Assembly: GCA_947259865.1 (NCBI GenBank)
Contig: CAMYNZ010000237.1
Span: 1-6,018, forward strand
Direction: 5' to 3'
Length of the DNA stretch: 6,018 bases
Source: an uncultured Desulfobacterales bacterium
Lineage (GTDB): Bacteria; Desulfobacterota; Desulfobacteria; Desulfobacterales; G020354645
The position numbers were made by a program, and so were the translations under genes. Positions 1 through 4,341 of this stretch are shown here, piece after piece; the stretch's first letter is position 1, and each line of letters begins with the position of its first letter. Below the pieces are notes generated by a model. It saw nothing but the letters and a program-made list of their open reading frames with translations, did not search any database and was not told the origin of the DNA.

Positions 1-306
1 TTCGATCAATTTCCGTGATGTTTTACCAGGCTTTTGCTCCTCAATTAGCAGGTACTGTCCAGAAAAAATCTTGGATAAAAATTCAATAATATTGTCTGCC
101 CGCGTATCTGGGTTCCCCAAACATTCACTGTGTGTATGCCAATCTGAACCAGCCAAGCCAACAACATCATCATTTTCTTCAAGATCATAAATTTGTAGTT
201 CACCAAATTTATTAGGCAATTCGATAAAGACGGAATTATCGGCTTCTCGAAATTTGTACCCCTTTTCAAGGAGAAGGGGTTTTAATTCAGTTAATATGCT
301 ATTCAT
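1..306 (-). CDS. Unrecognised AT-rich protein, N-terminal 102 residues (C-terminus beyond the window)
   Basis: An uninterrupted minus-strand frame runs from an ATG at 306-304 to the left edge with no stop, so the gene continues outside the window. The protein begins MNSILTELKPLLLEKGYKF and is soluble-looking: no signal peptide, no membrane segment, many acidic residues. A conspicuous central stretch, GLAGSDWHTHSECLGNPDTR (about residues 50-69), holds two His, one Trp and a Cys and could be a conserved core. I do not recognise the family. The size and style resemble small SMI1-like or immunity-type proteins, but that is only an impression. The gene is clearly more AT-rich than the others here and lies beside an AT-rich spacer, which would fit horizontal acquisition. 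No strong Shine-Dalgarno is visible upstream. A different minus frame (45-269) is also open but lies inside this one and has poorer protein character. Confidence 0.7.
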   Translation of the reverse strand, partial: MNSILTELKPLLLEKGYKFREADNSVFIELPNKFGELQIYDLEENDDVVGLAGSDWHTHSECLGNPDTRADNIIEFLSKIFSGQYLLIEEQKPGKTSRKLIE

Positions 307-324
307 TTTTCAAACATAACATTT

Positions 325-356
325 ATTATACAGCGGCTGTAATATTAGATATTATA
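325..356 (-). promoter_or_regulatory. Candidate minus-strand promoter: two TATAAT boxes
   Basis: On the minus strand a perfect TATAAT lies at 330-325, about 18 bases before the ATG at 306, and another at 356-351. Neither has a TTGACA-like -35 at normal spacing, because the minus strand here lacks TTG in the right place. Activation by a protein binding the adjacent direct repeats would be one explanation. In such AT-rich DNA a TATAAT match alone is weak evidence. Confidence 0.35.
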
Positions 357-371
357 ATTGCTGTAATATTA
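336..371. repeat. Pair of 12-bp direct repeats with palindromic core, possible operator
   Basis: GCTGTAATATTA occurs at 336-347 and again, identically, at 360-371, with starts exactly 24 bp apart. Each copy contains the 8-bp palindrome TAATATTA. On the minus strand the pair sits just upstream of, and between, the TATAAT boxes and the start of the left-edge gene. That is where an operator for a dimeric regulator would be placed. The identity of both copies is seen directly; the regulatory role is inference. Confidence 0.45.
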
Positions 372-461
372 AATAATGTGTGCTTTTGATAAATTAATTG
401 AATAAATAAACTTTGAAGAAAAATATAATATTTCGAATAAATATCAATATATTATGATTGA

Positions 462-572
462 TCTAACAAAAATAGTCAATGGGTTTTGGAGATCCTGCCA
501 CCATTTGGTGACGTGAAGAACTCCCGAAAAACGAGCGTATTAGACCTAAATGGTTGGCCGGCTAAAATTTAA
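462..572 (+). pseudogene. Possible short gene remnant at a composition boundary
   Basis: After a TGA at 459-461, a plus-strand frame stays open for 36 codons to a TAA at 570-572. From residue 11 it reads as plausible protein: ILPPFGDVKNSRKTSVLD, then LNGWPAKI. There is no ATG and only a TTG at 486, with no ribosome binding site. The frame therefore looks like the tail of a decayed gene or part of a dispersed element, not a working gene. It begins where AT-rich sequence gives way to ordinary composition. It contains the small inverted repeat CACCA-TT-TGGTG at 499-510. It may be pure chance at this length. Confidence 0.25.
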
Positions 573-583
573 GTGCTGCCGGT

Positions 584-614
584 TTGATAATTTTCAGGTT
601 GTATTCCCTATAAT
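584..614 (+). promoter_or_regulatory. Sigma-70-type promoter for the EI24 gene
   Basis: A perfect TATAAT at 609-614 is preceded by TTGATA at 584-589. The spacer is 19 bp, slightly longer than the ideal 17. The predicted start point is about 621, giving a 5' leader of roughly 50 bases before the ATG at 673. That leader contains an 11-codon ORF. The box matches are seen directly; activity is inferred. Confidence 0.5.
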
Positions 615-640
615 CAAATAGTAAAAGTGGGATCAAATTG

Positions 641-676
641 ATGAAACCAATTGAAAATTTAGAGTATTGCAAATGA
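641..676 (+). CDS. Putative 11-residue leader peptide overlapping the EI24 start
   Basis: ATG at 641 opens a short frame, MKPIENLEYCK, which ends with a TGA at 674-676. The last bases overlap the ATG of the EI24 gene (673-675) in the ATGA arrangement typical of translational coupling. A GGGA (629-632) lies about 8 bases upstream of this ATG as a weak ribosome binding site. The downstream gene has only a weak site of its own, so ribosomes finishing this frame could feed it. A short frame like this can arise by chance; the position of the stop is what makes it notable. Confidence 0.35.
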   Translation: MKPIENLEYCK

Positions 677-1389
677 ATCTTTTCAAAGGAATCGTCTACA
701 ACCTGCGAGGGGTGAAGTTGAGCTTCAAAACCCCCAGACTTCTCATTCTGGGCCTGACGCGTATGGTGGTGGTTGTAATCATTACGATTCTGTGCGCGGG
801 TCTGATTCTGTTGTATCATCAACAGATATTGAATCTAATCTGGTCAAAACCCGAAAGTCAGTTGATTTTATGGCTATGGCATCTGGTTTCCTGGCTGCTT
901 TCTTTTCTGCTGGTCGGCGTGTCGGCAATACTGTCCTACCTGATTGCACAGATCCTTTTCAGCGTCGTCATAATGGACACGATGTCCCGCATTACCGAGC
1001 GGCTGGTGTCCGGTCAGGAAAAAGAGTTGAGTAAAATGCCCATTGTGCGCCAGTTTTTTTATCTGATCCGGCAGGAAATACCTAGAGCAACGATCCCCGT
1101 GCTGCTGACCCTGCTGCTGATGATCCTGGGTTGGCTGACACCCCTGGGCCCGGTTGTGGCAATCATTTCCTCTACTATTGCCGCTGTTTTCCTCAGCTGG
1201 GACAATACGGATCTTGTGCCGGCCAGAAGATTGGATCCTTTCAGAAACCGTTTTAAATTCCTGCTCAAGAACCTTCCTTTTCACCTGGGGTTTGGGCTGC
1301 TTTTCCTGATTCCGGTCGTAAACATCCTTTTTCTCGCCTTCGCACCGGTCGGGGCCACACTGTATTATGTTGAGAAAGAAAACAAATGA
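673..1389 (+). CDS. EI24 domain (CysZ-like) inner-membrane protein
   Basis: A 238-residue polytopic membrane protein of the EI24 family (Pfam EI24, the family containing sulfate permease CysZ and eukaryotic etoposide-induced 2.4). The N-terminus MNLFKGIVYNLRG followed by KTPRLL is typical of the family. Hydrophobic segments lie at about residues 30-48, 66-100, 140-175 and 203-232. The family-like motifs GWLTPLGP (153-160), SWDNTDLVPARRL (175-187) and FAPVGATLYY (223-232) are clear. Length and motifs are complete, so the gene looks intact. A frame start at TTG 667 is possible, but ATG 673 is preferred: AGAG at 661-664 is spaced eight bases from it, and the family usually starts here. There are no sulfur-assimilation genes alongside, so sulfate transport is not supported; the substrate is unknown. 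It appears to be transcribed alone from the promoter at 584-614. Confidence 0.9.
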   Translation: MNLFKGIVYNLRGVKLSFKTPRLLILGLTRMVVVVIITILCAGLILLYHQQILNLIWSKPESQLILWLWHLVSWLLSFLLVGVSAILSYLIAQILFSVVIMDTMSRITERLVSGQEKELSKMPIVRQFFYLIRQEIPRATIPVLLTLLLMILGWLTPLGPVVAIISSTIAAVFLSWDNTDLVPARRLDPFRNRFKFLLKNLPFHLGFGLLFLIPVVNILFLAFAPVGATLYYVEKENK

Positions 1390-1392
1390 ACT

Positions 1393-1414
1393 GGCTTCAA
1401 AAGCCCCATTTTAT
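1393..1414 (+). terminator. Weak terminator candidate after the EI24 gene
   Basis: GGCTT (1393-1397), a loop of three bases, and AAGCC (1401-1405) form a 5-bp hairpin four bases after the stop codon. It is followed by CCATTTTAT rather than a clean U-run. Position fits a terminator; strength is doubtful. Confidence 0.3.
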
Positions 1415-1486
1415 CCGCCTCCGATGGGCTAATGTCCGAATGCTGCGTTGCAAGCCGACTCAAAATGCACACATGTTAAAGGGTTG

Positions 1487-1592
1487 GGCCCGTTGGCCCG
1501 TTAGCCCGTTTGCCCGTTTGCCGGTAAAACCGTAAAGACTGATAGCATTCCGTTTTGAACAGGCTAAACCGGCTAAACTGGCAAACCGGCCA
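1487..1592. repeat. Short tandem array that inverts orientation across a 35-bp centre
   Basis: Five adjacent 8-bp units occupy 1487-1526: GGCCCGTT, GGCCCGTT, AGCCCGTT, TGCCCGTT and TGCCGGTA. After a centre of about 35 bases, 1561-1592 holds 8-9-bp units GGCTAAACC, GGCTAAACT, GGCAAACC and GGCCA. Read on the other strand these give the same GCCxGTTT pattern. The two halves therefore form a long imperfect inverted repeat able to fold into a stem. Such arrays are usual in intergenic DNA and may be polymorphic or act as a transcriptional roadblock or bidirectional terminator. The array encodes nothing obvious. Confidence 0.75.
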
Positions 1593-1744
1593 ATCTAATA
1601 CTGAGCTTGTCTAAATCCCGATCCACTATTTTTGAGATTGGTTCTGGTGAACTGCCACCACATCATGCCGCATAAATTCAGTGTCTGGATGCTTAGACAA
1701 AATTTCACCCCGAGCACTAGACTGCGTAACGCACTCCGCCGTTG

Positions 1745-1772
1745 TTGACTTTTAAAAAAACAGCCTTAAAAT
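1745..1772 (+). promoter_or_regulatory. Sigma-70-type promoter for the 66-residue membrane protein
   Basis: TTGACT at 1745-1750 and TAAAAT at 1767-1772 are separated by 16 bp, each matching consensus at five of six positions. Transcription would start near 1779, about 47 bases before the ATG at 1826. This is the best consensus promoter in the window. Confidence 0.55.
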
Positions 1773-1825
1773 TTTTTAACAATCATTTTGTTTAAACAGG
1801 TTTGACCTGAAAGGAAGATAAGAAA

Positions 1826-2026
1826 ATGAGTGCAATAAGCTGTTTTGTTGAAAGATTATCGAAATTAGGTATCGGCATAACCCTGTTGGTGTTTGGTTTG
1901 GGGTTGGTGGTCATCGGGCTGACGATAATACCGGTTTTCGGACTGGTTCTTGCAGCACCGGTATTGCTGGCTTCCGGTTATTTCATCAAAGCCCATCTCA
2001 ATAGGGAGTGCCAGATTGCCGAATAA
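1826..2026 (+). CDS. Small two-segment membrane protein, 66 residues
   Basis: ATG at 1826 is preceded by AAGGA at 1811-1815 with a 10-base gap, and by a good promoter at 1745-1772, so the gene is probably real despite its length. The protein has a short amphipathic N-terminus (MSAISCFVERLSKLG). Two hydrophobic segments follow at about residues 15-35 and 37-54, separated by a Pro (P36). A polar tail, KAHLNRECQIAE, ends it. The first segment is glycine-rich (G15, G17, G24, G26, G31), which favours close helix packing. It has two cysteines (C6, C62), one near each end. I do not recognise a named family. It resembles small inner-membrane proteins of the PGPGW or YMGG-like style but lacks their signature. 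It is flanked by long spacers, so it is probably monocistronic. Confidence 0.65.
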   Translation: MSAISCFVERLSKLGIGITLLVFGLGLVVIGLTIIPVFGLVLAAPVLLASGYFIKAHLNRECQIAE

Positions 2027-2098
2027 TCTTATATCCGATTTCTAATCCGGGGGAATATAACCTGACACCCGGGAGAAGCCACTTTCAAAAACCGTCTC

Positions 2099-2253
2099 CT
2101 CGCAAAAAAATCGGAACGATGCACCTTTGCGAGCGATAGAGGTGCTCAGAGGGCCATCTGATACGCCACAGAACGTTGGCTGTGTTTGCCTCTCAACATT
2201 GCGGCCTTGCGCTCACTGCCGCAGGGCCCGGACCAGAGGGGGGAGCGTGAGTC
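2099..2253 (-). ncRNA. Candidate structured small RNA of about 150 bases
   Basis: Read on the minus strand from a predicted start near 2253, the region holds a run of possible hairpins. They are TGCGGC with GCCGCA (2200-2205/2218-2223), CACAG with CTGTG (2167-2171/2180-2184), a 16-bp near-palindrome (2146-2161) and GCACCT with AGGTGC (2121-2126/2140-2145). The 3' end has a small ATCG-TTC-CGAT hairpin (2120-2110) running into seven Ts (2110-2104). An overlapping alternative stem pairs CTCGCAAA (2099-2106) with TTTGCGAG (2126-2133). A promoter-like site lies just upstream. It does not match 6S, RNase P, SRP or tmRNA signatures that I know. A decayed mobile or dispersed element would look similar. 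Confidence 0.3.
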
Positions 2254-2259
2254 AGCTTC

Positions 2260-2289
2260 AGTATAGCACCTCGTCACAGAATGGCTCAA
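2260..2289 (-). promoter_or_regulatory. Minus-strand promoter-like site for the candidate small RNA
   Basis: On the minus strand TTGAGC (2289-2284) and TATACT (2265-2260) are separated by 18 bp, giving four of six and five of six consensus matches. A start near 2253 would transcribe the hairpin-rich stretch toward 2104. No minus-strand protein gene lies downstream that would otherwise explain it. Confidence 0.35.
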
Positions 2290-2352
2290 GGTACAGTCAG
2301 GTAAAACCCCGTTGTCTCAAGGACTTTCAGTAAGTTTTCCCAATCCTATCAT

Positions 2353-2419
2353 CACTCGGATCAATCTAAATTCTATAAAAATCACCCCTTTCAAATGGTG
2401 ATAATGGATTGATGAAGTG
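2353..2419. promoter_or_regulatory. Nested inverted repeat in front of the hydrolase gene
   Basis: An inner pair, ATCACC (2381-2386) with GGTGAT (2397-2402), lies inside an outer pair, ATCAATC (2360-2366) with GATTGAT (2407-2413). Outside that, CACT (2353-2356) can pair with AGTG (2416-2419). All are perfect. The structure ends 27 bases before the ribosome binding site of the hydrolase gene. It could be a regulator-binding site or a leader stem-loop. A TATAAA at 2374-2379 lies in it but has no good -35. Function is inference. Confidence 0.4.
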
Positions 2420-2456
2420 TCACCCGATAGATAGGTATATATGAAAGGAGTGAACC

Positions 2457-3248
2457 ATGAACAAAAAGATGATATTATATGTAATACTGATTTTATTAGC
2501 GGTCCAAACGGCTGTCCAGGCCAAGGTTGTTACCAAAACCGTTCCATACCGGCACAACGGTGTATCGCTTGAAGGTTATTTAGCCTACGACGACGCAATC
2601 AAAGGACAACGGCCCGGGGTGTTGATTGTTCACGAATGGTGGGGCCTCAACGATTATGCCCGTCGGCGGGTTGAACAACTGGCAGCGATGGGTTACCAGG
2701 CGTTTGCTCTGGACATGTATGGAAAAGGAAAGGTGACCCAGCACCCGAACCAGGCGGCCGAGTGGATGAACCAGATAAATCAAAATATCGACGCATGGCG
2801 AAAACGGGCCCTGGCAGGACTCGAAGTACTTGCAAACGCACCCAATACAGATAAAAAACGGATGGCTGCGATCGGATATTGTTTCGGCGGAGCGACCGTC
2901 CAGCAATTGGCCTATAGTGGTGCTGATCTCGAAGGCGTGGTCAGTTTTCACGGATCACTGATTTCACCCACCAACATCCGGGCAAAGGATGTCAAAGCCA
3001 AGATCATGATCAGCCACGGATCGGCCGATCCTTTTGTCCAACCGGCACAGGTTCAACATTATCTGGGCGAAATGGAGAAGTCGGGATTGGATTGGCAGAT
3101 GATTTTTTACGGCGGCGCCAAACACAGCTTCACCAATCCTGATGCCGATAAAGTCGGCATGGCCGCCCTGAGTTACAACAAATCTGCGGACCACCGTTCC
3201 TGGCGGTATATGAAAATGTTTTTTGACCGGATATTTGCAAAAAAATAA
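2457..3248 (+). CDS. Exported dienelactone hydrolase-family protein
   Basis: A 263-residue alpha/beta hydrolase of the dienelactone hydrolase family (Pfam DLH). A strong AGGAG (2446-2450) lies six bases before the ATG. Residues 1-22 form a signal peptide with a short positive start (MNKK), a hydrophobic core and a VQA cleavage site, so the enzyme should act in the periplasm. The catalytic Cys-Asp-His triad is visible: C142 in GYCFGG, D191 in GSADPFV and H223 in GGAKHSF. The HEWWG motif at 59-63 carries the Glu (E60) that activates the cysteine in characterised members. Classical cytoplasmic enzymes cleave dienelactone to maleylacetate in chloroaromatic breakdown. With no such genes here and an exported location, the substrate is unknown, perhaps an ester or lactone. 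It ends 63 bases before trxB on the same strand, so the two may be co-transcribed. The gene is complete. Confidence 0.92.
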   Translation: MNKKMILYVILILLAVQTAVQAKVVTKTVPYRHNGVSLEGYLAYDDAIKGQRPGVLIVHEWWGLNDYARRRVEQLAAMGYQAFALDMYGKGKVTQHPNQAAEWMNQINQNIDAWRKRALAGLEVLANAPNTDKKRMAAIGYCFGGATVQQLAYSGADLEGVVSFHGSLISPTNIRAKDVKAKIMISHGSADPFVQPAQVQHYLGEMEKSGLDWQMIFYGGAKHSFTNPDADKVGMAALSYNKSADHRSWRYMKMFFDRIFAKK

Positions 3249-3273
3249 GTATTACAGTTTTTTGTTTTAGATC

Positions 3274-3288
3274 GGAAAAATATTTTCC
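3274..3288. repeat. Inverted repeat in the hydrolase-trxB gap
   Basis: GGAAAA and TTTTCC are separated by ATA, giving a 6-bp perfect inverted repeat 11 bases before the trxB ribosome binding site. It is not followed by a U-run, so it is not a standard terminator. It could be an operator or a chance AT-rich palindrome. Confidence 0.3.
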
Positions 3289-3298
3289 CGGTTGTATT

Positions 3299-3303
3299 GA
3301 GGA
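3299..3303 (+). promoter_or_regulatory. Ribosome binding site fixing the trxB start at 3312
   Basis: GAGGA is spaced eight bases from ATG 3312. The alternative in-frame TTG at 3297 lies upstream of this site and has no Shine-Dalgarno of its own, so ATG 3312 is the start. Confidence 0.75.
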
Positions 3304-3311
3304 AGACAGGT

Positions 3312-4256
3312 ATGGCCAACAGAGAATTTTATGACCTTATCATCATCGGTGGCGGACCCGGCGGACTGACAGCCGGTATTTATGCCCTTAGAGCTTCGAT
3401 GCGCACGGTTCTTATTGAGCAGGGGGCGGCCGGCGGGCAGGTGCTTAATTCTGAAGCGGTGGAGAATTATCCCGGATTCGTTACCGTTAACGGTTTTGAA
3501 TTATCCCATAAATTTGTCGAGCATGCCCAATCCTACAACCTGGAATTGCTTTCACAGCAAGTTATTGAACTGGAACCCGGTCTGGCATATCACTCAGTCC
3601 GGCTGGGCAATGGTGAACTATTGAAAGCCCATGCCGTCATACTGGCCACCGGCGGCGCGCCCCGCAAATTGAATATCTCGGGCGAAGATGAATTATACGG
3701 CAAGGGGGTTTCTTACTGTGCCGTCTGTGATGGCTTTTTCTTCAGAAATAAAAAGGTGGTGGTGGTAGGTGGGGGAGACACTGCCGCAGAGGAAGCGCTT
3801 TATCTGGCGAAACTAACCCCCAAAGTTTCACTGATCCATCGGCGTGATAGCCTGCGGGCAAGTTCCATTTTACAGCAGCGGTTGAAAGCCGAGCCCAAAA
3901 TCGAGATCCTGTGGAACACGGTTGTTACCGCCATCAAAGCCGATGGGGATCTTGTTCGTGCCGTGGATGTACAGGATGTCAATACCGGTGCAAAAAAAGA
4001 ACTGGTAACCGATGGGGTTTTTATTTTCATCGGCTTTGATCCTCAAAATGAGCTGGTGCCCGCCGGAACGAAGTTAAACGCGGATGGATATGTGATCACC
4101 GATGAAAAGTGTGAGACCAATGTTCCCGGTCTTTTTGCGATCGGTGATCTCCGTGAAAGATATGCCCGGCAAATTGTCCTGTCGGCAGCGGACGGTTGTC
4201 TGGCTGCACTGGCGGCCGCGCATTGGGTCGAAACCAAAAGGGCATCTGAGAATTAA
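3312..4256 (+). CDS. trxB: Thioredoxin reductase (NADPH)
   Basis: A 314-residue flavoprotein disulfide reductase that passes electrons from NADPH through FAD and a redox-active disulfide to thioredoxin in the cytoplasm. Features in order: the FAD-binding motif GGGPGG (13-18), GQVLNSEAVENYPGF (42-56) and ATGGAPR (112-118). The redox pair C136-A-V-C139 is followed by DGFFF. The second Rossmann motif is GGGDTAAEEA (153-162). The NADPH-phosphate motif HRRxxxR has H176, R177, R178 and R182. The C-terminal FAD motif is FAIGDLRE (275-282), followed by ARQ. Length and order are those of the bacterial low-molecular-weight TrxB. The Thr usually found in CATC is Val here, a mild change. HRRxxxR argues for NADPH rather than ferredoxin or flavin donors. 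No thioredoxin gene is adjacent in the window. It lies 63 bases after the hydrolase gene and probably shares its transcript. Confidence 0.95.
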   Translation: MANREFYDLIIIGGGPGGLTAGIYALRASMRTVLIEQGAAGGQVLNSEAVENYPGFVTVNGFELSHKFVEHAQSYNLELLSQQVIELEPGLAYHSVRLGNGELLKAHAVILATGGAPRKLNISGEDELYGKGVSYCAVCDGFFFRNKKVVVVGGGDTAAEEALYLAKLTPKVSLIHRRDSLRASSILQQRLKAEPKIEILWNTVVTAIKADGDLVRAVDVQDVNTGAKKELVTDGVFIFIGFDPQNELVPAGTKLNADGYVITDEKCETNVPGLFAIGDLRERYARQIVLSAADGCLAALAAAHWVETKRASEN

Positions 4257-4271
4257 AAAGGAATCTCTTCC
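4255..4271 (-). terminator. Weak terminator candidate for the minus-strand LPP20/DUF4384 gene
   Basis: On the minus strand, GGAA (4271-4268), a GAGA loop and TTCC (4263-4260) form a 4-bp tetraloop hairpin followed at once by five Ts (4259-4255). It lies about 70 bases past the stop of the minus-strand gene, overlapping the trxB stop codon on the other strand. The stem is short, so efficiency would be low. No clear plus-strand terminator for trxB is visible in 4257-4341. Confidence 0.3.
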
Positions 4272-4341
4272 AAACAATATTATTCCGCACCCCAAAAACG
4301 AGCAATAGCATCAGAAATGATACGCCCGGGACAACCCGCCT

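Larger units (their letters stand above)
307..480. other. AT-rich intergenic spacer upstream of the left-edge gene
   Basis: This stretch is very AT-rich and has no convincing open frame. It carries the promoter-like TATAAT boxes and 12-bp direct repeats described separately, plus a 7-bp AT-only inverted repeat (425-431 with 449-455) that could easily be chance. It ends where the composition shifts to ordinary values near 480. It probably holds the promoter of the left-edge minus-strand gene. Confidence 0.6.
1390..1744. other. Intergenic spacer with weak hairpin, tandem array and no convincing gene
   Basis: The first part, 1390-1480, is non-coding with a small hairpin just after the EI24 stop. 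The stretch 1441-1480 has the look of a dispersed intergenic repeat, but only one copy is visible here. The tandem array at 1487-1592 is listed separately. From 1600 to 1744 I see an 8-bp inverted repeat, TTGTCTAA (1607-1614) with TTAGACAA (1693-1700). There is also a minus-strand frame of about 41 codons with no start or ribosome binding site, ending in TAG before 1633. I do not support a gene in this spacer. Confidence 0.5.
2027..2456. other. Intergenic spacer dense in inverted repeats
   Basis: No convincing protein gene lies here. A 68-codon plus frame from a TTG at 2127 lacks a good ribosome binding site and is rich in Ser, Arg and Cys, so I do not call it. The stretch 2099-2223 contains five separable inverted repeats and a minus-strand promoter-like site lies at 2289-2260. 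The last part, 2353-2419, is a nested inverted repeat upstream of the hydrolase gene. These are listed separately. Confidence 0.6.

Noticed and set aside
45..269. A 74-codon minus-strand frame
   Set aside because: It lies in another frame of the longer left-edge gene, which starts at 306 and stays open to the edge with better protein character.
874..1284. A 136-codon frame antisense to the EI24 gene
   Set aside because: It is His-, Gln- and Arg-rich, the mirror of a hydrophobic coding sequence; the sense strand is a clear family match.
1392..1533. A plus-strand frame open for about 47 codons through the tandem array
   Set aside because: The lack of stops follows from the GC-rich repeat units; there is no start signal or family resemblance.
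1487..1592. CRISPR array
   Set aside because: Units are 8-9 bp with no unique spacers of uniform length, and no cas genes are present.
1607..1700. Inverted repeat TTGTCTAA/TTAGACAA as insertion-sequence ends
   Set aside because: The arms are only 8 bp, the enclosed 78 bp are too short for a transposase, and no flanking target duplication was found.
1633..1756. A minus-strand frame of about 41 codons containing SKHPDTEFMRHDVVAV
   Set aside because: The wording is protein-like, but there is no start signal and an open frame of this length is common by chance. A BLASTX match to a longer protein would revive it.
2099..2253. Known housekeeping RNAs (6S, RNase P, SRP, tmRNA) or a retron RNA
   Set aside because: None of the conserved sequence signatures of these RNAs can be seen, and no reverse transcriptase gene lies in the window.
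2127..2333. A 68-codon plus-strand frame
   Set aside because: It starts at TTG without a good ribosome binding site, is Ser/Arg/Cys-rich with no fold signature, and overlies the inverted-repeat region.
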